NCBI GenBank assembly: GCA_965221845.1 | Contig: OZ244919.1 | Location: 248,001-312,000 of the forward strand | Direction of reading: 5' to 3' | From: JAJEFO01 sp965221845 | GTDB lineage: Bacteria; Pseudomonadota; Alphaproteobacteria; Rhodobacterales; Rhodobacteraceae | Length of the DNA stretch: 64,000 nt | Shown here: piece after piece, positions 53,237-61,159 of the stretch | Position numbering within the stretch: position 1 is the stretch's first letter | How the letters are laid out: every line of letters begins with the position of its first letter | Notes under the pieces: model-generated | Told to the model about the DNA's origin: nothing | The model's database searches: none | Seen by the model: the letters and a program-made list of their open reading frames with translations, nothing else | Made by a program: the position numbers and the translations under genes

Positions 53237-54337
53237 CTAGTGAATGAAGGGCACCATCGAGAACCTCGCCTTGCGCGAATAGCGCTCCCACAGCTCGCCG
53301 TACTTCGCGCGGCAGCGCCGTTCGTCGCGCCGGGACCTGTGCCAGAGCAGGGAAGCCAGCCATGCGGGCAGGAGATAGGGCACCCAGGACGCGAATCCGG
53401 TCGTCAGGGCGAACGCAAGGTAGATGCAGATCTCGCCGGTGTAGTTCAGATGCCGCCCGATGCCCCAGAGGCCGGACACCAGGAGCCGCCCGTCCAGGGC
53501 TTCGGCGGGCTTGCCCCAGATCCTGACGTTCGGGTCCCGCTTGAAGCTGTGCTTCTGCTGGTTTGCGGTCCTGAAGAGCCAGAAGCCGAACAGGAACAGC
53601 GCTGCCGCGGCAACGGCCACGGCCGGCGGAACGGGCTCCGGCGCATGGACCAGCCACCACGCGGGAAGGCAGTAGAGGAAGGGCACCAGCACGTAGTCGC
53701 CCCAGACGAGCATCCAGCCGAAGCGCTCGCTGATGATGTCCCAGGTGTGGACCATTCCGTGCTCGAACTGGAAGTAGTTCAGCACGTAGAGGAAGGTGAA
53801 TGCCTGATAGAGCGCCATCGCCAGGGAGATCTCGCCGTAGGTCTCGTACTGGACCACGGCGAAGGAGGCGTTCAGCAGCGCCAGGCCGATCAGCGAAGGA
53901 CGGTAGCTGAAGAACTTCAGGTCAAGGCCGAACCAGCTCGGGGCGGCGTCGACGCCGTAGAAGTAGCCGCGCCAGATCCCCGGCGACTTCCGGCCCGCAC
54001 GCACGGCCCGCACGTACAGCACGCCCGAGAGAGCGAAGGCGGAGGCGTTCGCGACAACGAACAGCGCGGCAAAGTGCGCGTTCAGGGCAGAGAGCGAAAA
54101 CCAGCCCAGCCCCTGCGCCACTGCGGCAGCGATGCAGGTCAGCAGGAAAAGCGCAAGGCCGTTGAGCGTGTAGACGCGCTCCCTGCCATCGGCGTCCGGC
54201 CCCGTGACGCGACGGCCGCGAACGGCCATCGAGCCGATGAAGAGGGCCGCGACGAACGCCGCGAACGCCGCCGCTGCGCCGAGAAGGGCCGTCCCGGAGA
54301 GCGCGTCGGCGAGACCGGGATGCTCAGGCGGCAGCAT
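53237..54337 (-). CDS. Sterol reductase of the ERG24/ERG4 (delta14/delta7/delta24(28)) family
   Basis: A 366-residue polytopic membrane reductase. The C-terminal signature is strong: LLVSGLWGIGRHLNYTGEI, then PAWLASLLWHRSRRDERRCRAKYG and WERYSRKARFSMVPFIH, which closely follow the NADPH-binding end of sterol C14-reductase and DHCR7. VWGDYVLVPFLYCLP in the middle matches the family CWG-LVWLPF region. In an operon with CYP51, delta14-reduction of the CYP51 product is the expected job. Delta7 or delta24(28) reduction cannot be excluded by eye. It overlaps the Rieske gene by 14 bases. Confidence 0.9.
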   Translation of the reverse strand: MLPPEHPGLADALSGTALLGAAAAFAAFVAALFIGSMAVRGRRVTGPDADGRERVYTLNGLALFLLTCIAAAVAQGLGWFSLSALNAHFAALFVVANASAFALSGVLYVRAVRAGRKSPGIWRGYFYGVDAAPSWFGLDLKFFSYRPSLIGLALLNASFAVVQYETYGEISLAMALYQAFTFLYVLNYFQFEHGMVHTWDIISERFGWMLVWGDYVLVPFLYCLPAWWLVHAPEPVPPAVAVAAAALFLFGFWLFRTANQQKHSFKRDPNVRIWGKPAEALDGRLLVSGLWGIGRHLNYTGEICIYLAFALTTGFASWVPYLLPAWLASLLWHRSRRDERRCRAKYGELWERYSRKARFSMVPFIH

Positions 54338-55424
54338 TCCCGCCTTCCGTCTGTCGCTTGAGATGCTCGCCCCACTTGCGCACCGTCACCTCCTGGAAGG
54401 CCTTGACCACCGGATTGGTCTCGACGGGAAAGGCGTCCCAGTGCCTCTCGTAGCCTTCCTGCTCGGCTTCGAGCGCGAAGCAGTCCTCGGAAAGCAGGGG
54501 GCCGATGAGAACGCGGTTGGAGATCCGCATGACGAGGTCCATGGCCAGGCGCGGGATGCGCACCGGCAGGAAGGGTATCTTCAGTGACTTGAAGTAGAAG
54601 AGGAAGAACACCCGCGACGTGCGCTCGTCCATCGGCAGCACGAAGAGGTAGTGCTTTATCGCGTCGTCGGTGTTGGACCACTGGTAGGGGTATTCGTAGC
54701 AGAGCTTCATGTGATTGGTGTTCAGCTTCCTGTGGTCCACGAACAGGCCCGATATGCGTCCGCGGCCGACCCGCGTGTCGTACGCGAGGTGCACGTCGTC
54801 GCCCACCGTCTCGCAGTGCGTCAGCGTGGCGTCCTCGAACGGGCGGAAACGGCGGTGCAGGTGCGCGTGCGTGAAGTCGCTCACGTTGTCGATGACCATC
54901 GAGTGGTGCGCCGACCACTCGAAGCGCAGCGGGATGCAGGTCCAGCGGTCCGGTCCCTCGAGTTCGGGAATCTCCGGGATCGCGCGCTGCTCCGCCATCT
55001 CCGGATCGCCTGGAAACAGCCAGACCAGGCCGTAGCGCACCTTGACCGGGTAGGTCCGGAGCGCCAGTCGCGGAAAGCTGCGTTCGCCGTCGTAGGGAAC
55101 CCCGGCCGGGCGGTCCTTCCCGCCGTACTCCCACCCATGGTACTCGCAGATCAGCCTGCATCCCTCCACGTGGCCGAGAGACAGCTTCAGCTGGCGATGC
55201 GCGCAGCGGTTCTCCATCGCCTCGAACTCGCCGGCCTCGTTCCGGAACAGCGCGATCGACTGCTTCCAGAAAACGATCTCCACCACCTTGCCCGGCTTTA
55301 TCCGGTGCACTTCCTCGACGGCGTACCAGTAGTTCGGGTCCATGCCGGCGGCGCGCGCCTGCTGGCGCAACGTGCTGGCTTCGCCGAACCCGGGTGGCGT
55401 CCTTGCATCTGGCGCTGACTGCAT
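54324..55424 (-). CDS. sdmA: Rieske oxygenase, SdmA-like sterol C-4 demethylase
   Basis: A 366-residue Rieske non-heme iron oxygenase. The [2Fe-2S] site is C74-x-H76 in CAHRQLKLS and C93-x2-H96 in CEYHGWEY. The mononuclear iron region reads DNVSDFTHAHLHRRF (Asp183, His186 and His190 as likely ligands). Next to a 3-beta-HSD-like gene and CYP51 this is the arrangement of SdmA, the bacterial sterol C-4 demethylase defined in Methylococcus capsulatus, which oxidises 4-beta-methyl groups to the acid. The spacing between the two His ligands is three residues instead of the common four. It follows sdmB by 29 bases. Confidence 0.88.
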   Translation of the reverse strand: MQSAPDARTPPGFGEASTLRQQARAAGMDPNYWYAVEEVHRIKPGKVVEIVFWKQSIALFRNEAGEFEAMENRCAHRQLKLSLGHVEGCRLICEYHGWEYGGKDRPAGVPYDGERSFPRLALRTYPVKVRYGLVWLFPGDPEMAEQRAIPEIPELEGPDRWTCIPLRFEWSAHHSMVIDNVSDFTHAHLHRRFRPFEDATLTHCETVGDDVHLAYDTRVGRGRISGLFVDHRKLNTNHMKLCYEYPYQWSNTDDAIKHYLFVLPMDERTSRVFFLFYFKSLKIPFLPVRIPRLAMDLVMRISNRVLIGPLLSEDCFALEAEQEGYERHWDAFPVETNPVVKAFQEVTVRKWGEHLKRQTEGGNAAA

Positions 55425-55453
55425 CTCAAGCCCTTTCCGGCGTCATGTGAGGT

Positions 55454-56566
55454 CTATTCCGCGGCCAGGCTGGCTGGCTGCGCCGCGGGCCCGTCGTCCG
55501 GAGACGCCGTGCGCGGGCGGTTCGCGAGCGGGTTCCTGATCGCGCCCCGGGCGTGATGGAACGCGTACGCTTCATGGACGGCCTCCAGAATGGTGGTCGG
55601 CTTGTAGCCGAGCTCCCGCCTCGCCTTGCCAAGGTCGGCGTGGCGGCGCTTCTTCAGGAGGCGTATGGCGCCTGGAGTGAAGCGCTGGGGAAAGCCGGGG
55701 TGGCAGCGGCTCAGGTAGAGGCTCGCCACCTCCGAGAACGCGAGCATGAGAGGGGCCGGAATCCTGCGGCGCGGCCTCGGGATTCCCGAGACCTCCTCGT
55801 ACATGGCGACGATTTCAGATATCGTCTTGTACTCGCTGCTGAATATGTACTTCTCCCCCGAGCGTCCGTGGCGCATGCACAGGACATGGCCTTCGACGAT
55901 GTCACGCGCGGCGACGAACTCGAAACCGCCGTCGACATAGGCGCGAAGCTTGCCGTTGGTGTAGTCGCACAGCGTCCTTCCCAGCCGCGAGGGAAAGAAG
56001 TCGGCGCCTCCCACCACGGCGCAGCAGGTCGCGACGACGACCTCCTGTCCCATCGCCGCGGCGCGCCAGCACTCCTGCTCGACGAGCGACTTGCTGCGCT
56101 CGTAGGGCATCGTGCGCTCCATCGGGAAGAACGGCATGGTCTCGTCGCTCGGCGCGGAGGGGTCGTCCAGGTGGTGCCCGACCGCGCTGAAGGATCCCGT
56201 GACGACCACCCGTCCGGCCTCGGCTTCCCGCGCCGCCTGAAGCACGTTGCGGGTGCCGACGACATTGCACTCGAACACTTCGCGACGATGGGCGCGGTTG
56301 CCCTCTATCGTCGAGATCTTGGCCGCGACGTGATAGACCCCCCGGCAGCCTTCCAGGGTCCGCCTGAACGAGTCCAGGTCGCGAATGTCGCCGAACACCC
56401 GCTCGACGTCCAGCCCTTCCAGTCCCTCGTTGTTGTCTTCGTGACGCAGCAGGACCCGAACCCGCACGCCGTCGTCAAGCAGCCGGCGCACGAGATTGGC
56501 ACCGACATGCCCGGCTGATCCGGTCACGAACACGGGCTCCACGGACAAGTCTTGCGTCATGCTCAT
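55454..56566 (-). CDS. sdmB: 3-beta-hydroxysteroid dehydrogenase-type SDR, SdmB-like C-4 decarboxylase
   Basis: First gene of the sterol operon, 370 residues from ATG 56566. Extended SDR fold: PVFVTGSAGHVGANLVRRLL binds NAD(P), and the catalytic Tyr155-x3-Lys159 lies in PYERSKSLVEQE. It resembles 3-beta-HSD/decarboxylase enzymes (NSDHL/ERG26), and bacterial SdmB, which oxidises the C-3 alcohol and drives loss of the C-4 carboxyl made by SdmA. The C-terminal ~40 residues are Ala/Pro-rich and unconserved. The start is ambiguous between ATG 56566 and ATG 56560. Confidence 0.88.
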   Translation of the reverse strand: MSMTQDLSVEPVFVTGSAGHVGANLVRRLLDDGVRVRVLLRHEDNNEGLEGLDVERVFGDIRDLDSFRRTLEGCRGVYHVAAKISTIEGNRAHRREVFECNVVGTRNVLQAAREAEAGRVVVTGSFSAVGHHLDDPSAPSDETMPFFPMERTMPYERSKSLVEQECWRAAAMGQEVVVATCCAVVGGADFFPSRLGRTLCDYTNGKLRAYVDGGFEFVAARDIVEGHVLCMRHGRSGEKYIFSSEYKTISEIVAMYEEVSGIPRPRRRIPAPLMLAFSEVASLYLSRCHPGFPQRFTPGAIRLLKKRRHADLGKARRELGYKPTTILEAVHEAYAFHHARGAIRNPLANRPRTASPDDGPAAQPASLAAE

Positions 56567-56601
56567 CTCAAAAACCGCCAGCTCCCTGCTGCTCCGGCCC
56601 A

Positions 56602-56631
56602 ATTTGTTTCATTCGGGAACGCGAATGTCAA
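56602..56631 (-). promoter_or_regulatory. Promoter with embedded palindrome for the sterol operon
   Basis: On the leftward strand TTGACA (56631-56626) is followed after 18 bases by ACAAAT (56607-56602). The spacer contains CATTCG-N6-CGAATG (56627-56610), a perfect 6+6 inverted repeat overlapping the -35 edge. A repressor bound there would block the polymerase. It lies 36 bases upstream of the first sdmB ATG, a good distance for the operon's promoter. Confidence 0.5.
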
Positions 56632-57117
56632 GACCCGTGATCGATGAAGCGGGCTCCGCTTCCGCTTCGGCAGCGCAAGGATCGCGGACGGGAGCGAGGC
56701 CCGAAGCGGCGGAAGTTCCCTCCGCACCTGCCTAGCAGGACTTTCCGGGCGGCGCAAGGCCCGGACGGGCGGCGTCTCCGGCCCGCCTCCCTGGCGGCCC
56801 GGACGCGCCGCCCCCGGGAGGGCCGTCCCTCCCGCGGATTCCGCGCGCAGCGCCGGGAGCCGCCCTTGCAGATGATTCGGGTCCTCGTGACGTCCGGACT
56901 TCAGCATGTGGTGGCAAGGGGCCGATCAACGGCAACCCCTTGCCCGGCGACAGGAGGCCGGCGACCGTCAGGGCTGGACGGCATGGCCCCTTCCACGGGC
57001 AAGGCTGGCGCGCCGGGAGTGAGCGGGAAGGCCATCGCGGCCGGGGACGGAGGCCGTTCCCGCGCAAGGCGGCGCATCATCCCGACCGCACCCGGATCCC
57101 GCCGGCATTCACCCGCC
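56632..57117. other. Intergenic region between soxG and the sterol operon
   Basis: About 490 very GC-rich bases. No gene recognised in either direction. Weak stem-forming sequences are frequent but none has a T run. Confidence 0.45.
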
Positions 57118-57687
57118 TCAGAAATGACCGACCCCGCTGCCGGGCCTCGCAGCGTTCGAGAGCAGGTCGAGAACGTAGCCCGCGACCGACCGGAAGCAGA
57201 CGAGCACCGCCTCGCCGTCGTCCGCGAACCAGAAGGCCGCGGGCACCTGGGCCAGCCGCGTGCGCCTGACGCGCCCCGGCGGCAGGACGTTCCGCCGGAG
57301 GTCGGCGGGCGAAAGCTTGGCCAGCACCTCCCGAATCGCCGCGTCCTCGCCGCCGAGCCGGAACACGGCGCGCGCATCGGAAACGTCCACGACAAGCGCA
57401 TGCAGTCCGTCCAGCGCTTCCGCAAGTGCCGTCACGGTCGCTTCGGCCTCTTCGTGTGCGCACAGGATCATCAGCTCGTCCGGCGACATCCAGAGAGCGC
57501 CGTCTCCCAGAGCGCCGGCAATCTCCCCGACACCGGGAAGGCGCAGTCCGGCGCCCTTCAGCGCCGGGACCGCGCCGTCGTCGCCCAGGTCCGCCCTGAG
57601 CAGGACCATCCCGGCCGGCCCGGCGTCCCGGACCGTGATCAGCCCGGAATGGAGCGCGCCGCCGGCTGCGCTGACGGGGTCAGGCAT
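57118..57687 (-). CDS. soxG: Sarcosine oxidase gamma subunit
   Basis: A 189-residue small subunit of heterotetrameric sarcosine oxidase. Recognised by position directly after soxA (overlap of eight bases) and by its GcvT-like features, DELMILCAHEEAEATVTAL, VVDVSDARAVFRLGG and the FRSVAGYVLDLLS end. The gamma subunit contacts the alpha subunit near the tetrahydrofolate-binding part. The ATG at 57687 is favoured, and eight further codons upstream lie within soxA. Confidence 0.85.
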   Translation of the reverse strand: MPDPVSAAGGALHSGLITVRDAGPAGMVLLRADLGDDGAVPALKGAGLRLPGVGEIAGALGDGALWMSPDELMILCAHEEAEATVTALAEALDGLHALVVDVSDARAVFRLGGEDAAIREVLAKLSPADLRRNVLPPGRVRRTRLAQVPAAFWFADDGEAVLVCFRSVAGYVLDLLSNAARPGSGVGHF

Positions 57688-60600
57688 CCTGCCGCTCCCC
57701 GTCCGGGTCATGAAACACGGGCTTCACGATCCTCGCCCTGACCGGCGCGCCGCCGATGACGGGAAACTCCAGGACCTCGCCCAGCCGGTCCGGCCCCCTT
57801 TCGACGAGGCCCATGGCGATGCCGCGGCCGAGCGTCGGCGAATGGTACGTCGAGGTGACGCGGCCCTGGACCCTCTGCTGGCCATTCCCGTTCACCCCTT
57901 CGCCTGCGGCGTAGGCCCCGTCGGGAAGCACCGAACCGTCAAGCGTTTCAAGCCCGACCAGCCGCCAGCGCAGCGGGTGGACCATGTGCGCGCGTTCCTG
58001 CGCCCGCTTTCCGAGAAAGTCCTCCTTCTTCCTGGAAACGGCCCAGTGAAGCCCGAGATCCTGAGGGGTCACCGTGCCGTCCGTCTCGTCCCCGATCATG
58101 ATGAAGCCCTTCTCGGCGCGCATGACGTGCAGGGCCTCCGTGCCGTAAGGCGTGATGCCGAACGGCCTGCCGGCCTCCAGGATCCTGTCCCAGAGCGCCT
58201 GTCCCTGCCCGGCCGGAACGGCAACCTCGAAGGACAGCTCGCCCGAGAAGGAGACGCGAAAGACGCGAACGGGAATCTCGCAGAGCGCGCCTTCCGTCCA
58301 CGCCATGAACGGCAGCGCATCCCGACCGAGGTCCATTGACGGCCCGAGCTGCCCGAGCACGTCGCGCGCCCTGGGGCCTGCAACCCCGATCTGCGCGAAC
58401 TGTTCGGTGACGTTGGCGACATGCACCTTCCAGTCCCACCATTCCGTCTGGAGCCACTCCTCCATCGACGCGTGAATGCGGTCCGCTCCGCCCGAAGTCG
58501 TGTGGCACAGCCAGGTGTCGTCATCGAGCCTCGCGACGACGCCGTCGTCGATCAGGAACCCGTTCTCCGAACACATGAGCCCGTAGCGGCACCGGCCGGG
58601 CCGCAGGGCGGACATCACGTTGGTGTACAGCATGTCGAGGAACCGGGCGGCGTCCGGGCCCTTCACGACGATCTTGCCCAAGGTGGAGGCGTCAAGAAGC
58701 CCGACCCCCGAACGCGTTGCCAGCACCTCCCGCCTCACCGCCTCTTGCACGCTTTCGCCATGCATCGGATAGGCGTAGGGGCGTCGCCAGTGCCCGACCG
58801 GCTCCCAGTGGGCGCCGTTCGCGTCATGCCACGCGTGAATCGGCGTCCTGCGCACGGGCTGGAAGAGCCTGCCCCGCGCCTCGCCCGCGATGGCGCCCAT
58901 CGTCACGGGCGCGTAAGGCGGGCGGAAGGTCGTGGTCCCCACCGCCTCCACGGGCGCCCCCAGCTGCCGGGCGAGGACCGCCAGCCCGTTGACGTTGCCC
59001 AGCTTGCCCTGGTCCGTCGCCATGCCGAGCGTCGTGTACCTCTTGGCATGCTCGACGCTCTCGTATCCCTCGCGGGCGGCCAGCTCGATGTCGGACACCT
59101 TGACGTCGTTCTGGAAGTCCAGCCACGACGACGCCCGCTTGGCGTACGGCGCCTTCGCAGGCACGAGCCAGACGGGCTCCATCGGCTGGTGCGCCTCCTC
59201 CTCGCCCTCCGGAACGGGACCGTGCCGCCCGCTGCCGCCTTCCCCGAACGCCCGGCCGGCCAGCGCGCCTGCCGCGTGCGCGCTTTCAAGGACCGCGCGG
59301 GCGCGCATGGCGCCCCCCGCGCTGCCGGCCGCGCGCATCACGGCCTCGCCGGCGGCGCCGGTCGGAGGGCGTGCCGGGTCCGGCGCGAAGTGGGCTTTCT
59401 CCTCGTTCCAGCAAAGCCTGCCGCCGGCATGGCACCAGAGGTGGGCTGCCGGCGACCAGCCGCCCGACATGGCGACGCAGTCCGCCGGAATTTCGTCGAT
59501 GACCGCGCCGTCACCGTCCTGGCTGCAGACCCGGACCCCCCTGACACGGTCCCGGCCGGCAATCCCGGCGATGCCGCAGCCAGGCCTCACGGCCAGGCCT
59601 GCGTCGCGCGCGGCCTCCGCGAGAGGGCCCGTCGCCTTCGGCCGGGCGTCCAGGATCGCGGGGACGCCAAGGCCCGCCTCGCGCAGGATCAGCGCCGTCC
59701 GGTACGCATCGTCGTTGTTGGTGAGGATCACGGTCCTTTCACCGGGAGCCACGCCGAAGTTCACGACGTAGTCCCGAACGGCGCTGGCGAGCATGCAGCC
59801 CGGACGGTCGTTTCCGGAAAAGCTCAGGGGACGCTCGATGGCCCCGGTCGCCGCCACGACCTGGCCCGCCCTGACTTTCCAGAGCCGGTGACGGGGCCCC
59901 GCGCGATCGGGCGCGTGGTCGGTCAGGCGCTCATGGAGAAGGACGTATCCGTGGTCGTGGACGGCTGCCCCGGTCGTGCGGACGCGCATGCGCACGTTCG
60001 ACATGGACCGCAGCGACTTCAGCATGCGCTCCGTCCACTCCCCGGCGGCCCGGCCGTCAATCCTGGCGCCATCGACCGGCGCCCGGCCGCCCCATGCGGG
60101 CGCCTGCTCCACGAGAAGCACGTCCGCCCCGGTCTCCGCGGCGGCCGCCGCAGCGGCAAGCCCGGCGATTCCGCCCCCGATCACGAGCACGTCCGTCGCC
60201 ACGTTGAAGTGCTCGTAACGGTCAGCGTCACGGTGCATCGGGGGCCTGCCGAGGCCGGCGGAAAACCGGAGGGCCGGCTCGTACAAGTGCTTCCAGAGCG
60301 CGCGCGGCCAGAGAAACGTCTTGTAGTAGAAGCCTGCCGGAAGGAACCGCGACAGCACCGAGCCGGCCGCCCCGAAATCGGCCCCGAGGCTCGGCCAGTG
60401 GTTCTGGCTCCGCGCCTCCAGGCCGTGGAACAGCTCCGTCGTCGTCGCGCGGGCATTCGGCTCGAACGTTCCCTCGCGGCCGAGGCCCATCAGCGCGTTG
60501 GGCTCTTCGGGGCCGCTCGCCACAACCCCCCGGGGGCGGTGGTACTTGAACGACCGCCCCATGAGCGCCTGGCCCTCGCCCAGGAGCGCGGATGCCAGCG

Positions 60601-60700
60601 TGTCGCCGGCGAAGCCCCGCATGTCCCTGCCGTTGAAGGAGAACGCGAGGGGTCTCGAACGGTCGATCAGGCGGCCGCCGGCCGGAAGGCGCCGGCTCAC
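57680..60700 (-). CDS. soxA: Sarcosine oxidase alpha subunit
   Basis: A 1006-residue subunit that binds NAD+ and carries the folate-dependent C-terminal domain. The start is GTG 60700 with GGGAGG upstream, giving SRRLPAGGRLIDRSRPL, the normal N-terminus, and overlapping soxD by four bases. An N-terminal 2Fe-2S-like fold segment (FSFNGRDMRGFAGDTLASALL) is followed by the dinucleotide loop VLVIGGGIAGLAAAAAAAE (~170-190). The ~370-residue GcvT-like end includes GLLDASTLGKIVVKGPDAARF and GTEALHVMRAEKGF. It oxidises sarcosine to glycine with transfer of the methyl to tetrahydrofolate, feeding one-carbon metabolism. Confidence 0.93.
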   Translation of the reverse strand: MSRRLPAGGRLIDRSRPLAFSFNGRDMRGFAGDTLASALLGEGQALMGRSFKYHRPRGVVASGPEEPNALMGLGREGTFEPNARATTTELFHGLEARSQNHWPSLGADFGAAGSVLSRFLPAGFYYKTFLWPRALWKHLYEPALRFSAGLGRPPMHRDADRYEHFNVATDVLVIGGGIAGLAAAAAAAETGADVLLVEQAPAWGGRAPVDGARIDGRAAGEWTERMLKSLRSMSNVRMRVRTTGAAVHDHGYVLLHERLTDHAPDRAGPRHRLWKVRAGQVVAATGAIERPLSFSGNDRPGCMLASAVRDYVVNFGVAPGERTVILTNNDDAYRTALILREAGLGVPAILDARPKATGPLAEAARDAGLAVRPGCGIAGIAGRDRVRGVRVCSQDGDGAVIDEIPADCVAMSGGWSPAAHLWCHAGGRLCWNEEKAHFAPDPARPPTGAAGEAVMRAAGSAGGAMRARAVLESAHAAGALAGRAFGEGGSGRHGPVPEGEEEAHQPMEPVWLVPAKAPYAKRASSWLDFQNDVKVSDIELAAREGYESVEHAKRYTTLGMATDQGKLGNVNGLAVLARQLGAPVEAVGTTTFRPPYAPVTMGAIAGEARGRLFQPVRRTPIHAWHDANGAHWEPVGHWRRPYAYPMHGESVQEAVRREVLATRSGVGLLDASTLGKIVVKGPDAARFLDMLYTNVMSALRPGRCRYGLMCSENGFLIDDGVVARLDDDTWLCHTTSGGADRIHASMEEWLQTEWWDWKVHVANVTEQFAQIGVAGPRARDVLGQLGPSMDLGRDALPFMAWTEGALCEIPVRVFRVSFSGELSFEVAVPAGQGQALWDRILEAGRPFGITPYGTEALHVMRAEKGFIMIGDETDGTVTPQDLGLHWAVSRKKEDFLGKRAQERAHMVHPLRWRLVGLETLDGSVLPDGAYAAGEGVNGNGQQRVQGRVTSTYHSPTLGRGIAMGLVERGPDRLGEVLEFPVIGGAPVRARIVKPVFHDPDGERQDA

Positions 60701-61026
60701 GGGACGCCCTCCCGGGACCACCCGGGCAGCCGCGCCGATATGGCGTCCCTGATCTCCCGCGGAGGCTCGCGGACCTGTGCCGGATAGGTTCCGTAGACCT
60801 CCATCGTCACCGTGTTCCGCGCCACGTGAAACCACTTGCCGCAGCCGTAGGCGTGGCGCCAGCGCTCGAAATGCACGCCTGCGGGGTTCGCGCGCATGAA
60901 GAGATAGCTCTCGAACTCCTCGTCGGACGAGCCGGGCCCGGAACGCTCGAGATGCGCCGCGCCGCCGGGCTCAAGCTCGGTCTCGTCGCAGCGGATCCCG
61001 CAGCAGGGACAGGTCAGGACCAGCAT
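60697..61026 (-). CDS. soxD: Sarcosine oxidase delta subunit
   Basis: A 109-residue zinc-binding subunit starting MLVLTCPCCGIRCDETEL. The CPCC-x3-C cluster plus a later GCGKWF supply the zinc ligands. YLFMRANPAGVHFERWRHAYGCGKWFHVARN-type sequence (YLFMRxNPxGxxxERW) is strictly typical of SoxD. It overlaps the soxA start (GTGA) and follows soxB by 133 bases. Longer frames upstream are unconserved. Confidence 0.92.
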   Translation of the reverse strand: MLVLTCPCCGIRCDETELEPGGAAHLERSGPGSSDEEFESYLFMRANPAGVHFERWRHAYGCGKWFHVARNTVTMEVYGTYPAQVREPPREIRDAISARLPGWSREGVP

Positions 61027-61159
61027 GCAGCGCCCCCGCACCCCGTCCGTCGCAACGCGCACCGTCCCGGGCGTCCGGCGCGGCGGCGCGCGGAGGCCGG
61101 CGCACGGGACGCGCGCGATTCGCCGGGACGCCTCGCTGGAGTCATTCGGACGGCCCCCT

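Noticed and set aside
51843..53660. A longer CYP51 starting well upstream of 53219
   Set aside because: The upstream extension is the sterol reductase gene read out of frame, and GGGAG at a good distance supports the ATG at 53219.
58421..60787. A 788-codon plus-strand open frame
   Set aside because: Antisense to soxA, whose product is unmistakable. The composition is shadow-like.
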